A DNA stretch of 64,000 bases from Nemertoderma westbladi (GCA_032718475.1 JAUCBJ010008121.1:45068-109067); one strand, 5' to 3'; counted from the first letter of the stretch, positions 10,701 to 20,630 are shown. The notes: generated by a model not told the origin, from the sequence alone. A program made the numbers and translations.

Positions 10701-12849
10701 TAATAGGGTTCACTATAGGAGTTTCTACTTCGCTAGCAGTATAGATGCGTGTAGGCTCCACACCTTGCGCATGAGATACTTCAGACCTAACAGGTTGACA
10801 CATTGTTACAAGGGGTGGTGGTATACCCTTTTGTAAATTTACTAATTTATCACGTTCTAGCGCGATATTTTGCTGCACTTCCTGCAACTCTAACCTACTT
10901 TCCTTTACGGTTCCCTTTAACTGTTGAACAGTCCCTTCTAACTCTCGGACCTGTTGGGAGGAGCGCATTTGATTCTCCTCCATCTTTCCGAGGAGAATGT
11001 CCATCCCCCGCCGTCTCTCGTCTACCCAATCAACCGCCGAAACGGGATCCGCCAACGTTGTAGCGGGCGGACGAGGGACAACGGGCGACAAATCATGAAT
11101 ATTTCGCTCGGAGTCCAGGGCATGAACTGTCTCTTGGGCTGTTCTGCTGGGCACAGGTAGCTTAGTGCTGTGCAACGGGAATTGAGAGGTAGGTTCAGGG
11201 AGTACAGGTGTCTCTACGACCGAAAGGGTGGCTTCGGGAACAGACCTAACTATTTCGGGCTCATCTACTATAGTAGGGAGTCTCTCTATTGTAATTATTT
11301 GGTCTGTGGGTTCTGTACTACCTAAGTTGGTGTTATTTAGTTGCCTTCTAACAGCTGGAGGCAAATCAGGCAATTTTTGACGGTGGAATGTTCTTTTACG
11401 TCTGCTTAGGCGAGATCGATCTCCTCCGCCTTCAGTGTCGGTGGTATCGCCTTCCTCAGATGATGTATAACCCTGTCTTTTGGGAGTAGATCGATTCATC
11501 ATCTGCATATTACTAGCTGTTAACTGTTTATTAAAGTTGTCTTGTCTCTCTTGAAGATTTTCCAACTCTAGTTGGGCAGTCTCTTCAGACGCCTTTCGTT
11601 CTGCTTCTGCCACTGCAGCTGTCAAAGCCGCCTTTCTTTCTGCTTCTGCCACTGCAGCTGCCAAGGCTGCTATCTTTCTGTCTTCTATGCGTTTTTTCTT
11701 CACCCTTTCTTCTTGGTCTCTAGCGATGCGGAGTTGTTCATCGAATTTAGCTTGGTTCGCCGCTAACCTATCCACGTCTATGGCGTCAAGCACACGCTGT
11801 GCTCCTTCACTATTAGGGTTAAGTCCGTCCAACCTTCTCCTCAACTCTTCATCACCTACGAAACGCTGATAGTCTGACAGATAGATGTCAATGGCATCCC
11901 TCTTATGCGGTTTCTCTGCCGTCGCTTCACCTTCCACTTGGGAAAAAGTAGCGTCTGTTGATTCTCCATGGGTTGAGCGCTCCTCCAGCTGAGCTTTCCA
12001 CTGAGCTGTTCCTTGAACCTGGCGACTCACCCGTTGAAACCAAGTCTTTACGGCAACTTGCAACGACGTGTCTTGTCTTCTTTTAGAAGCCTCTTCAAAG
12101 GCTGATAATATTAGCCTGATTCGCAGAATTCTTTCTCTAACTTGATAAAGCAGTTGTCCCTGCTCTTGAGGTCCCTGAGGTTGTTGAAACAGTTGTTTTT
12201 CTACTCGCTCCATAGAGCTGAAGAATCCCTGTGCGTATCCGGCTGCGGACCTCTTCCACACAGCTGGATCGATGGTTTCCTTGGCTACTCCCATCCTGTG
12301 TATGTCTTCCCAGGCAGCTTCTGATAAATCAAATGGGAGTCCGGGTCCGGGGAAGTTCCATTGCGACTCGACCATAGACTTCAGCTCTTCCCTTGTGTAT
12401 CCCTCATAACTATCTTTAGTTGCTCGCTTATTTCTCGCCCAATCGATCTGGTGTTCTTCCACCGCGATCAATAACCTAGTGAGTACGGCTGCAGGAAGGA
12501 TTAGAAGGGGATCCGAATAAACCGTATCCGCCATCTTTGCTCCGCGCTCGGGTGTCAGTTCTACAGTATCCTCACTACTGGAGCTGTTGGGCCGCTGAGA
12601 AATAAGTTCTTGGCTCGCGGGTGGTTGCTGTTCCGCTGCTTCTTGGTCCCGCTTGACCTGAGCTCGAGTGCCTATGATAGACCTACGATGTTGGACCAGC
12701 CTAGGTTCTGTTATTACTACTGGAGGGATGACCTTCCTCACAGTGGGAGGTGAACTGAACTTAGGACTAGACGGTTCTACACCTCTATCTGAGTCGCAGA
12801 TAGTTACATCTAATAAACTGTCTGACAGGTTCTGCTTAGTATCAGACAT
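4798..12849 (-). CDS. BEL/Pao gag-pol polyprotein (intact, 2683 aa)
   Basis: One open frame from ATG at 12849 encodes the whole retrotransposon polyprotein. Residues 1-770 are a long, charged, partly coiled-coil gag region (Ala/Glu-rich heptads near 390-450). DUF1759-type gag follows from about E771. Two zinc knuckles lie at C1053-C1065 and C1086-X2-C1089-X4-H1094-X4-C1099. A retroviral-type aspartic protease has LLDSGSTGTF with D1228. The RT catalytic box is IYMDDNLKS (Y1723-D1726). RNase H has FGDASDMGIG with D1903. The integrase has an HHCC zinc domain (H2286 and NCIPC), a DDE core at D2352, D2414 and E2464, and a C-terminal DUF5641-like segment (KWFAQQENVSAGDMVLIVD). This domain order is typical of BEL/Pao. 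All catalytic residues I checked are present and there are no stops or frameshifts. The gag part is unusually long. BEL2 (50721-56900) is a decayed relative. Confidence 0.95.
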   Translation of the reverse strand: MSDTKQNLSDSLLDVTICDSDRGVEPSSPKFSSPPTVRKVIPPVVITEPRLVQHRRSIIGTRAQVKRDQEAAEQQPPASQELISQRPNSSSSEDTVELTPERGAKMADTVYSDPLLILPAAVLTRLLIAVEEHQIDWARNKRATKDSYEGYTREELKSMVESQWNFPGPGLPFDLSEAAWEDIHRMGVAKETIDPAVWKRSAAGYAQGFFSSMERVEKQLFQQPQGPQEQGQLLYQVRERILRIRLILSAFEEASKRRQDTSLQVAVKTWFQRVSRQVQGTAQWKAQLEERSTHGESTDATFSQVEGEATAEKPHKRDAIDIYLSDYQRFVGDEELRRRLDGLNPNSEGAQRVLDAIDVDRLAANQAKFDEQLRIARDQEERVKKKRIEDRKIAALAAAVAEAERKAALTAAVAEAERKASEETAQLELENLQERQDNFNKQLTASNMQMMNRSTPKRQGYTSSEEGDTTDTEGGGDRSRLSRRKRTFHRQKLPDLPPAVRRQLNNTNLGSTEPTDQIITIERLPTIVDEPEIVRSVPEATLSVVETPVLPEPTSQFPLHSTKLPVPSRTAQETVHALDSERNIHDLSPVVPRPPATTLADPVSAVDWVDERRRGMDILLGKMEENQMRSSQQVRELEGTVQQLKGTVKESRLELQEVQQNIALERDKLVNLQKGIPPPLVTMCQPVRSEVSHAQGVEPTRIYTASEVETPIVNPIKGNYRPVDNDIPYRPDHNPRNLYTDNSILNNTMSQESFTRQMARTEARQAVKVGEIVKFNGDEMKWLPFNEYYKDNIQNSVLSNGEKLRFLIECLEGSPKLMALKFIGHPDGLRQVWDTLNIRYGNRNNIAGYLYAKLVAPRKFISSGIIEFSDEIQEICRQLDWLGKSHEYQNTMVIRAVASTLPKGGVGTRWDKKVLYMMEQQRRDPTMADLMSFLDGEVKLQLLKLSREKTPENKVSEKPVSRRKVTPVCYTDDGESQTSQGEDSGKDTDRSYYVNKMPKDQVSKFKSRTNDRREQVRKTPPTSPTRIQVRKPEERASVHNVTQSKVSNIKPKCALCDGTHRFNMCDEFLKKSLTERREVMWDKRLCYNCLRQGHQRRTCYSDIRCAKCGAKHHILLHAEFDRNSPNQVSDSELHVQFSDVNDTDQSEMEGFYTDEFSDENESCYMINTAVYRALTYEKDTDSDFTLTTSDRQPLWKAPTSDVGIREFPVVQLRVHGPQKSYIVNALLDSGSTGTFIDKELAEDIFAGQPKFRTKLNMSGIMQVWKSTVTADYYVGALSTPQDELGEHSIRSVKMVAIKNFATTQADLYNWDEDESIQHLNIPRFQTDYPGVQILMGQNAHEALETLEKRPAQPQPLQTYAVRTRVGWYFTGPSRRTLRERLPQERVCQVSEWEDDASEGDDLTEGTPYSSDNDNVHQLFDEENTIDLLKENEAWQNQVNLCQLLYPSEREAYNDELNDVIERCNAKTRDEHAVRFFLQEAVEPNSYDKALSVEEERAKQIQETTTRFLKDQGRYEVGLPFRKREPKFINNRPLAEKRIAQLHRRLTANSSAKEMYQTQLEKFISKGYAEKVPEETPVTERTYYLTHHYVPKPGKPHEVRVVFDGSALYMGQSLNSELLPGPNLLQSLLGILLRLRQYSIAFASDIEGMFLQVKVLDRDRDSLRFLWWPEGDLNQKPVEYWMTIQAFGIISSPSNACSVVRATAEDNREAFSKEVIDNIKRDIYMDDNLKSLPSVEEAIEVAKGTVECLKRGGFRLTKFTSNSREFLESIPAEDRGAKDLDLIKDDLPETKTLGLKWDTERDILFFQLKQRDNPVRTKQICLSILSTYFDPLGFISPVILIARSLVQQMWLENHSWDDPLKGELLKKWMKWEDSLPAIEDFIISRSYFGHVLPTYSYQLHVFGDASDMGIGIVAYLRVETPDGIKVALVTSKALINNKLKVPRAELKAALYATAIGRNVTEQIDYPLEKTVYWTDALLVLEYITNEVCQFSVFVTNRVAIILSRTTMDQWRHCPGTINPADIASRGATPKELVNTPEWLGGPDFLYREEEEWPPHLTTAEIRQAKGAEKVKPKTRASKSKLFKPAVDLSVLFTSGEDALDQKPTATTKEVLEIRDKDWKSGIPDIAQGLSPLLQRAIRHYSSWNRLCKAVTYLKRCFHHRYSGTKTNSDDAPSTSARVHVVKDLPKYKISDRFLKEKISYQEHDETNKQMLRLLQCYEDSDKYFLLLRNPQMRLRDRFSSTMIDGLIRVGGRLTNAPLSFDTKFPILIRNLDIQIKMIVDVHSKLYHAGRERVLSEIRTRFYFYKPRRALNQVLRNCIPCRKAFSRPLTQREAELPRERVSFYEPPFTNTGVDLFGPIEVYRARTIVKRWCVIFVCMTCRAIHLDMVNDLSTNSFVLSLRRQIARFGTSNTMRSDKGTNFIGANNEIQAYVKDWNKRQVDDQLKITASSWTFNAADAPWWGGSWERLIRSVKTAFHFIVPCRAYLTDELLRTLMEEIAAYLNERPLMPVSSSPDSLEALTPAHFLLKKPVAMLPRSEITDGDEYCRRTWQLMQLLSRRFADHFEKHYLPTLQLRTKWFAQQENVSAGDMVLIVDPDLPRKRWQTGRIIETYISSDGLVRSVELVVMRRNFKKPGIVFETQQLNRPVGRLCLLERDRELSGNYGRQETLPTTTSLIQPTSRDSPT

Positions 12850-13970
12850 GTTTGTTTACACAGTTGAATGTCTACTGCTATATTACAGTCTAAGCAAGTC
12901 TAGTAATTCAGTGTTAACTGCTAGCCTAGTAATTAATTACCGATACTGCTACTCAGTGTAGCGTGATATATATATAATATTAGAATACCGGTATGTTTAT
13001 GGTATATATTAGTATTATTGCAGACTAGGTTTTTCACAGAAACCGGTATATAATTTTAGCACAAATATATATAAATATATAATAGGCCTATCGTGGATAC
13101 CGGTATGCAGTTTACACCTATAATGTATATATATAAGTATAATTACAGACTAGAATTAATTACAGAATACCGGTATGATTTCAGCACAAGTATATAAATA
13201 TATAATAGGCCTATCGTAAATACCGGTATATCAATTATTTTAAATAATTGAATTTCTGAATTTTAAGGGTTACTTGGTTACTTTAACTTACTTTATTACC
13301 GTTATTTAAGCAGTAGTCCAACTGATATTGAGACCTAATTGTTGTATGGCAGGCCTACTATTTATAAATCGTTTGAGTTGATTTATAATATATATATACC
13401 CGTTTAATGGGTTTTGTCAATGTTGAAATAAATGTTATTATTTCTGGGGAGTAATCACTACACAAAGCGGTGCGCTTTCAGTGAAGTGTTACTTATAGGA
13501 CACTAAAACAAATAATGCTAATTTACCTAAGTTACTTAATACTACAAATTACGTACAATTCGGGTGAGATTACAATCTCTAAATAAACACAAAAATTTAC
13601 AAAAAACACAAAATACGAAATTTCAGGGTAATTTTACAAGAAGTCTACAAACCAGTCTAACAAAGGGTTAGAATCTGGTTATTACAACGGACAGGTTACT
13701 ACGGTATTTGAAAATAATAAGTAGTAGTAAATACACTGCGCTGTCCAGATAGGAAAATACCACCGCCTGACGACCTATAGCCGTATCGCTATAGGTACTA
13801 CGTTATGTATCACGGAGTGTTCCTACCTAGAAGTTAATAGAGCTAATCGAACGTGCCTATCAACCACTTTACAACACAAATATAATGTCTACACTAATTA
13901 CTTTCGGAAAGCACTGTACACTAAACCCTAAATTAGGTACGAGTACTTGTACAACAGATAATCAGTAGTT
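12850..13970 (-). other. BEL1 5' leader, gag-proximal part
   Basis: Non-coding and AT-rich. It contains two diverged direct repeats of about 85 bp at about 13021-13105 and 13145-13230, sharing a tataataggcctatcgt core between accggtat words. No primer-binding site or splice site is convincing. It is cut from the rest of the leader (20787-21832) by the Ngaro-type element. Confidence 0.5.
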
Positions 13971-14294
13971 AAATAAATTATTGCTATACGAATCCTATTT
14001 GTATACAATATATTTTATGATAGCATTCAGAGGATTAAACTATATAACACAATTCCTTAGTTAAAACCTGAAGTTTTGCAATACCATTTGTAAACGCAAG
14101 GTGGTGATATACAAATTCTATCACGCCGCAGTCACAAGCATACCGCGTGAATTGTATGTCTGATTGCCATCAGCTATTTAGCTACAGAACCAGCTCTGTA
14201 TCATTCAGCAGACAATATCCTTTAAGGATGAATTAATTTTTAAATAGCCTTTATCATTTGATATGAATCTGAGTAAAATAAATTATTTTACATT
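13971..14294 (+). repeat. Split direct repeat A1
   Basis: This 324-bp block (aaataaattattgctatacg ... aaattattttacatt) is repeated at 20253-20576. The visible differences are single bases, for example aaacgcaagg against aaccgcaagg. Confidence 0.85.
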
Positions 14295-15933
14295 TCTGCA
14301 TTTTGTACCATAGCCTATGCCAGTATGCTACCATGGCATATGGCCTAACAGTCTGACATTCCAGCATTCAGACAGTTCTGCAGTTCCATCATGGACCAAT
14401 TACTGGTTCCCGTATACACGTAGGCATACCTCAGTACCTGCATACTGCTGTACTTCTTACTGCACAGGCAGAACTGCATACAGGACCATAGGACATCGCA
14501 TAGCTGGATGGGCCTACAGGTTTGCAAATGTAAACTACAATCAGATAATACCGTAATCAGGTAATACAGTAATAGCCTGCAGGGCCTAGGCGGCCTCCAC
14601 TGATATACTGACAGACTGACATACACCCACATAGCTGCACACATGAAATCCAGTAATCAGATGATGGATGACTCTGACGTCCCAACTCCCCGACCTCAAA
14701 GTAAATAGGCCCTACAGTACCCAGGCACCAGGTGGCCAAGTACCGGCTGACCGGTTATGTTTAGTTAAATTGCAACAATTCTGCATTACTACATTGGCTG
14801 ATTGGCAGTGCAACAGTAAGACGCCTAGCCAGACTCAGAGACTGCCAGATAGTGGCAGAATTGGCGCGTTGTATAGGCCTAGTTTACTAGGCTGCTAGGT
14901 GCGGTTACGGTACCGGTACAGCGGTACCTACCTCAGTCAGTCAATAACTACAATCCTGCAATATATCTGTAGGCGGTAGCCCTATCGTATAGGTCTACTA
15001 TTTATATATTTTGTGTATAATCCTACAGGCGTCACCTGCAATTGCGGGAAGGCATTCAGCCAGTAGTTGTTTATTGTTATTATACACACATTAACATATT
15101 CAGATATTATAATATCATGCAGTACCAGTATGTATATTAACGGTATTTATATTGGTTTAATAACCTACAGGCGTCACCTGATGCATTAACAGGATGACAT
15201 TCAGCCAGTAGAGGCAGTTCATTTATTATAGGGCCTACACCGCCTACAGTTTATCAATCACCGCCACGCTGCCACGGCCTCAAGTTGCACTATAATATAT
15301 CTATATACTGATATATATACATTATACATATATAATATATTTATTATATTTACCGGTACAGGTATATATTCTTTATTTCAATATTATTGTTTAGAGATTT
15401 ACAAACCTACAGGCGTCACCTGCAATTGCAGGAAGGCATTCAGCCAGTAGGTGTGTCTTCGTTTATTCCTCGATATACGGTACCATAGCCTAATACCGTA
15501 TGGCAGTACCTGTATGGTTGGGCATTTCAGCACTTGGCTACTTGGTATCTATTAATTTTATATTTTGTTTTACCTATCAGTCTTTACAGCTTTAGAATAG
15601 ACGTTATTATACTGTTATATTCAGTTATATAGGGCCTACATGATATAGCAGTATAGGTACGCTGAGTTGGTAGTCTGGATCATCCATCATCTGGTGACAA
15701 TCACGAAATAACACAATACATACAGATATCGTTCTACAATACAGCAATTAGCTGAATACAGGAATAGGACGCGATCAATTAACTATCACATTTAGTATGT
15801 ATTTAATATGTATGTATGAATTGTGTCTATGCAGTAGGCATGCAATACTAATAGGTACCGTCTGACCGTGATATAAAGCTTATGATATACTGGTACCGAT
15901 ATACTCATTATTACATATATATATATATGCTTT
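14295..15933 (+). other. 5' untranslated region of the Ngaro-type element with three dispersed repeats
   Basis: No supported gene. A block of about 45 bp (cctacaggcgtcacctgca ... ggcattcagccagtag) occurs three times, starting near 15024, 15166 and 15409, with AT-rich spacers. The palindromic words accggt and aggcct are conspicuous. The gag ATG follows at 15934. Confidence 0.55.
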
Positions 15934-17514
15934 ATGGCTCCAAAGAAGAAGAAAGTAGGCCTACTGGTTTCCGGTAGTAGCCAAAGAGTTAAACAGACCC
16001 ACACCACCAATCCCCGGGTAATTTCTGCTCGCCCTCGAATTCGTACAAGATCAACAACGAAAAGTACATCATCTGCGATTTCGGTTGCAAATAATTCTCT
16101 ACCAGAATCAGCCCCTCCAGTACCAACTCAGCCTTCACTCAATATGGAATTTATCGGTAACAACCATGTCCAACCTACTAATCAAATGCCATCCACTACC
16201 GACATGTCCACCATTAGTTCTAGTAACACCATCACAGAATCGCTGCAAACACCAATTAATACATCTAATATTAATACTGCGAATACTTGTACAACTGGTC
16301 TGCCCCAACATTTACTTCATACACCACAACAATTTCCTTATCCGCAACATCAAATTCCTTATCCGCCGCAACAATTTCCTTATCCGCCACAACAACTTCC
16401 TTATCCGACACAACAATTCCCATACCCACCACCGCAAGGTTACACGTATAATCCATACGTTGCCCCTTATTCATACCCACCACCTCCAAACTCTAGTTGG
16501 ACCCCAGCAGCTGCTGCAATGCAAGTACCAAACAACTCCCTTACTCAGACCCTTCCAACTCAAATAGTAACAACGACATCTGCTTCTAGTCAAGTGCCTG
16601 CATTGACATCCATGGATATATCTGAAGCAGGGCAACAGATACAGCAACAAATAGCAGGTGAGTATAATAGCTATAGCGAACCATTCCTAGCAGTAGATTC
16701 GATGGTCCCAATGGAATTGAAAGAAAAGATTTGGGATCATAAGTATATTGAATTATCAGCGTTATTGAACAACCCCTCTATTCCCAAAACAAGGTCTAAG
16801 TTTCCACTGTCCATGTCATCCGATAATACAAGCCATGGTCAACCCCATCTTTACTATGAAATAGACTCAGTAAATGAGGACATCACTAGTTTCGAACAGT
16901 GGCTGATGGCTTGGAATATTTACTCATCAATATATGAAGAAAAGTATCCCACAGAGACGAAGAAACTCAGAAAGTCCGCGTCAATATTGAAAGATATTAA
17001 GGATAATGGTGGATCCTGGATGCTGTATGATGAGAAATTCCGACAATTCAAGCAAAACAATCCGAATAAATTCCACTGGGGTATCCCAATACAGGAGCTG
17101 TCTCTTATGGCATCGGGGCGAAAGTTACGAGACATAATAGTACCAACAGGTTATTGTATCAAGTTCCACACTGGTGATAAATGTACAGGAATTCTATGCG
17201 CGTTCAAACATTTATGTCCAAATTGCGGAGGATCACATCGGTTAATCAAATGCCCGCACCCAGTTCAAGAGACGATGAATAACTCCAGCAGAAATAGACA
17301 ACAGCCCTTTCCACACCCCGGTCCATCCCGAGGAAGACGCGGCCTCTCCTCATACACAGGCGGGGATCGGTATAACAACCAGCGTGGCCGCCGCAACTCC
17401 CAATACACCCCATTCCAACACTCTGGCAACAATAGGAAGGTCGGAGGCCCCATCCTCACAACTCCCAACTCCTATCAGTTGGGACCACCTACGCCATTGG
17501 CTAACCGGATATGA
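15934..17514 (+). CDS. Ngaro-type gag-like protein
   Basis: This 526-codon frame starts MAPKKKKVGLL, a near-perfect SV40-type monopartite nuclear localisation signal. The N-terminal third is low-complexity and Pro/Gln/Tyr-rich, with a FPYPPQQ heptad repeated about five times (residues 129-169). A zinc-binding cluster (CIKFHTGDKC ... C ... H, then CPNCGGSHRLIKC) lies near 408-445. An Arg/Gly-rich tail (RGRRGL, NQRGRRN) follows. This arrangement fits the nucleocapsid-like first ORF of DIRS-order elements. The 3' end overlaps the RT frame by about 130 bases in another phase. Confidence 0.75.
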   Translation: MAPKKKKVGLLVSGSSQRVKQTHTTNPRVISARPRIRTRSTTKSTSSAISVANNSLPESAPPVPTQPSLNMEFIGNNHVQPTNQMPSTTDMSTISSSNTITESLQTPINTSNINTANTCTTGLPQHLLHTPQQFPYPQHQIPYPPQQFPYPPQQLPYPTQQFPYPPPQGYTYNPYVAPYSYPPPPNSSWTPAAAAMQVPNNSLTQTLPTQIVTTTSASSQVPALTSMDISEAGQQIQQQIAGEYNSYSEPFLAVDSMVPMELKEKIWDHKYIELSALLNNPSIPKTRSKFPLSMSSDNTSHGQPHLYYEIDSVNEDITSFEQWLMAWNIYSSIYEEKYPTETKKLRKSASILKDIKDNGGSWMLYDEKFRQFKQNNPNKFHWGIPIQELSLMASGRKLRDIIVPTGYCIKFHTGDKCTGILCAFKHLCPNCGGSHRLIKCPHPVQETMNNSSRNRQQPFPHPGPSRGRRGLSSYTGGDRYNNQRGRRNSQYTPFQHSGNNRKVGGPILTTPNSYQLGPPTPLANRI

Positions 17515-19038
17515 TCATTCTGAATATACATACTTAGAAGAAGGGTTTACACAAGGTTTTCGCCTACACTATCAAGGTCCTCCTTATATTACAACTTTTA
17601 CTAAAAACTCATTATCCGCAAAGGAGAAACCAGATATTATTGATAAAAAACTACGGAAAGAAACTGAGGAAGGTAGAATAGCCGGGCCATTCCATGCCCC
17701 TCCCTTCAAATACTACCATGTTAACCCCCTTGCTCTGCGACCTAAAAGGACTCTCAATGAATTTCGAATGATTCACGATTTATCCGCCCCCTATAATAAT
17801 CTTTCAGTTAATAGCAACATTAGTGAAACAGACTCTACATGCGAATATCATACAGTTCAGGATGCCATTGATATTATTTTAGAATTGGGCCCAGGGTGTT
17901 ATATGGCAAAAACTGATATTTGTTCGGCATTTAGATTAATTCCTATTTCTAAATTAGACCACCACTTAATGTGCATTCAATGGAAGGGTAAGTGGTATTA
18001 CGATATGTGTTTAGAGATGGGTGCCAGTTCTAGCTGTAAGATATTTGAAGCTTTCTCAACTAGTTTGGGTTGGATTGCCATACACAAGTTAGGCATTCTT
18101 TACATCATTCACGTGCTTGATGACTTTCTAATCCTAGCAAAAGGTTCACAGGAATGCAGCGCATGGTTGGACAGATTCATGCAGCTGTGTAAGGATATTG
18201 GAGTTCCTTTATCCCCTGAAAAAACCCAAGGACCTTCGCAGATTATGACCTTCCTAGGAATCGAGTTGGATACATTAAAATTGGAAGGATTAAAGCTCAG
18301 ACTTCTATCCATAACTTGAAGAAAAAGAAGTTTGTATCAAAACGTGATCTTCTCTCAATAGTGGGATTCCTCAACTTTGCATGCCAGGTTATTGTCCCGG
18401 GGCGTGCTTTTCTTCGAAGACTTATAGATCTTGCCTCATCAGTAAAGAAAATGTTTCATTTTGTGACACTAAAATCGTGGGCAAGGGCTGATCTAGAGGC
18501 TTGGGAACATTTCCTTGAAAACTATAATGGTTGCACTTTATTCCTGAACAAGAGTTGGACTGCAAACGCGACAATTGAATTGTTCACTGACGCTGCTCAA
18601 ACCAAAGGATATGGGGCAGTTTTTGGAACCCACTGGTTATACGGGGAATGGCCCAGTAGATGGAAAGAGTGCAATAATATATCTCTTCTAGAATTATATC
18701 CTATATACCTCGCACTGGAAATCTGGGGATATCAATTAGCCGGGCAAAAAATTATATTTCGAACTGATAATGAAGGCTTAGTTCCCATAATAAACAAGAA
18801 ATCCTCTAAGGACAAATCAATTATGATACTTATCCGCCGTATTGTCCTATTATCAATAAGTAATAACTTTATGTTTAGAGCAAACCACGTCCCTGGTGTT
18901 GAGAACACTAAATGTGATTTTCTATCTCGTTTACAGATCGATTCATTTATGGACATATCACCAAACTGCGACCCGGAACCAACATTAATACCGATTCCCC
19001 TACTACTGATGGACTCCTTCTTCGATACGCTAAATTAA
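17384..19038 (+). pseudogene. Ngaro-type reverse transcriptase/RNase H, one frameshift
   Basis: The first part (to 18319) holds the DIRS-type RT: EFRMIHDLSAPYNN, AKTDICSAFRLIPI, EMGASSSCKIFEAF and the catalytic VLDDFLILAKG (near 18119). The second part (frame of 18316-19038) continues with LLSIVGFLNFACQVIVPGRA and RNase H: LFTDAAQTKGYGAVFG, SLLELYPIYLALEIWG, FRTDNEGLVPI and NHVPGVENTKCDFLSR. The two halves are in different frames. A one-base indel in about 18280-18300 is the simplest reason, so this copy is probably inactive for RT unless frameshifted. No methyltransferase domain follows. The start codon is not evident, and expression by frameshift or reinitiation from gag is likely. Confidence 0.8.
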
Positions 19039-19907
19039 TCAATAACTCATGGGGAGAGAGCACTTTTGATTCATATTCACGAGTTTGGCTTAAACTACGT
19101 AACTTCTATAAGGACGTCATCGACATACAGTTCAAACTCCCGGTGGACGCCACTATATTGGGGTGCTTTATAGCTTTTCTTGACCAACAGGGTCTATCGA
19201 GGTCAACTATCCTCCATCACATTTCCGCTTTATCAATAGCTCACAAGTTATTAGAAATACCTGATCCTACCAAAAGCTACTTAATTGCGAGATGTATAGC
19301 AGGATTAGGGAAGAATAATTGCTACGATACGCGCTTACCGATAACTAAGCCAATTCTTAGTCGATTATTACAAGTTACGAGTATTATATTCCCGGACATA
19401 TATATGTCTTCATTGTTTAAAGCCATATTTTTAGTAGCGTTTTACGGCTTTATGCGCATTGGTGAATTATTCTCAGATAAGGAGTCCATAGAAGTACTCA
19501 AAATTAATGATATTCACTATTTATCTGACCTTATGTTAGAGATGGTTATTAAGAAATATAAGCACCAAAAACCTCCATATTTACCAGTGCACATTGAGAT
19601 TTCTGATAATGTTATGCATAAGCCAGTATCATCATTAAAACTCTACACGCAACAACGACCTCTTACCGGTAGTAATAATCTTTTTATTTGGCAATCCGGT
19701 AAACCTGTAACGAGACGAGCTTTTTTAACACATTTTCAGAAAGTAATCAAGTTTGCAAATTTACCTACACATTTATACAAATCACATAGCTTTCGTATAG
19801 GGGCAGCAACAGAAGCTGCTAAAGAAGGTTTATCTGATGCTCAAATACGGTTGAGAGGTCGTTGGAATTCCAATGCATTTTTAAAATATATACGTCCTTC
19901 TACTTAG
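18960..19907 (+). CDS. Ngaro-type tyrosine recombinase
   Basis: Integrates the circular DNA product of the element by site-specific recombination. The frame is open upstream of the first possible start codons (ATG absent near the N-terminus; GTG at 19143), so it probably overlaps the end of the RNase H frame. The N-terminal core-binding part is FDSYSRVWLKLRNFYK ... STILHHISALSIAHKL. The catalytic residues of the family are all present: Arg in YGFMRIGEL (codon at 19455), H-x-x-R in HSFRIGAAT (19786 and 19795) and the nucleophile Tyr in FLKYIRPS (19887). Its stop precedes B1 by about 180 bases. Confidence 0.85.
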   Translation, partial: TKLRPGTNINTDSPTTDGLLLRYAKLINNSWGESTFDSYSRVWLKLRNFYKDVIDIQFKLPVDATILGCFIAFLDQQGLSRSTILHHISALSIAHKLLEIPDPTKSYLIARCIAGLGKNNCYDTRLPITKPILSRLLQVTSIIFPDIYMSSLFKAIFLVAFYGFMRIGELFSDKESIEVLKINDIHYLSDLMLEMVIKKYKHQKPPYLPVHIEISDNVMHKPVSSLKLYTQQRPLTGSNNLFIWQSGKPVTRRAFLTHFQKVIKFANLPTHLYKSHSFRIGAATEAAKEGLSDAQIRLRGRWNSNAFLKYIRPST

Positions 19908-20092
19908 TGATATATATTTAGCATGTTGTATTGTTTAAATTGTATATTATTTTTTCTATGGAGATGTGAATGCGGGCTAGAGATTTCCAAAATTATGTTA
20001 ATTAATCACCTTTGTTTTATGGACCACCATCGCCTCCAGTTGTTCTAGCTTTTGCTTGAGTGGGGCAACTCAAAGTTTAACTTCTCGTTCCG

Positions 20093-20252
20093 GGTATCTT
20101 TTAACCCACACTCTGTGAGATTTACTTGAATATATCATTATAATAAATATGTACCCCGTATTGACGGGGTAACATATCCCACTAAACTCTAATTTTTAAT
20201 CTCCCAAAGCGGAGCTTCACAAAGCTAGAACAATCATGGCGAATGCGGCCAT
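20093..20252 (+). repeat. Split direct repeat B1
   Basis: Matches B2 (20631-20786) from ggtatcttttaacccacactc to gaatgcggccataaata, apart from an 11-base insertion (around aacatatccca) and a few substitutions. It abuts A2 directly. It also contains the inverted pair accccgta/tacggggt (near 20153-20170). Confidence 0.8.
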
Positions 20253-20576
20253 AAATAAATTATTGCTATACGAATCCTATTTGTATACAATATATTTTAT
20301 GATAGCATTCAGAGGATTAAACTATATAACACAATTCCTTAGTTAAAACCTGAAGTTTTGCAATACCATTTGTAACCGCAAGGTGGTGATATACAAATTC
20401 TATCACGCCGCGGTCACAAGCATACCGCGTGAATTGTATGTCTGATTGCCATCAGCTATTTAGCTACAGAACCAGCTCTGTATCATTCAGCAGACAATAT
20501 CCTTTAAGGATGAATTAATTTTTAAATAGCCTTTATCATTTGATATGAATCTGAGTAAAATAAATTATTTTACATT
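20253..20576 (+). repeat. Split direct repeat A2
   Basis: Near-identical copy of A1, joined directly to B1. The B1-A2 junction reconstructs the head-to-tail junction of the circular intermediate. Confidence 0.85.
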
Positions 20577-20630
20577 CCCACCTTCCAGCCCCATTCACCT
20601 CCAGTGCATGTTTTCAGTTTATATAATATA

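Noticed and set aside
12850-13970. A 5' LTR of BEL1 directly upstream of gag
   Set aside because: I found no LTR sequence here. The matching LTR lies beyond the Ngaro-type insertion at 21833-23011.
14317-14739. Overlapping open frames on both strands
   Set aside because: Low-complexity DNA in the 5' region of the Ngaro-type element, with no homology or codon pattern.
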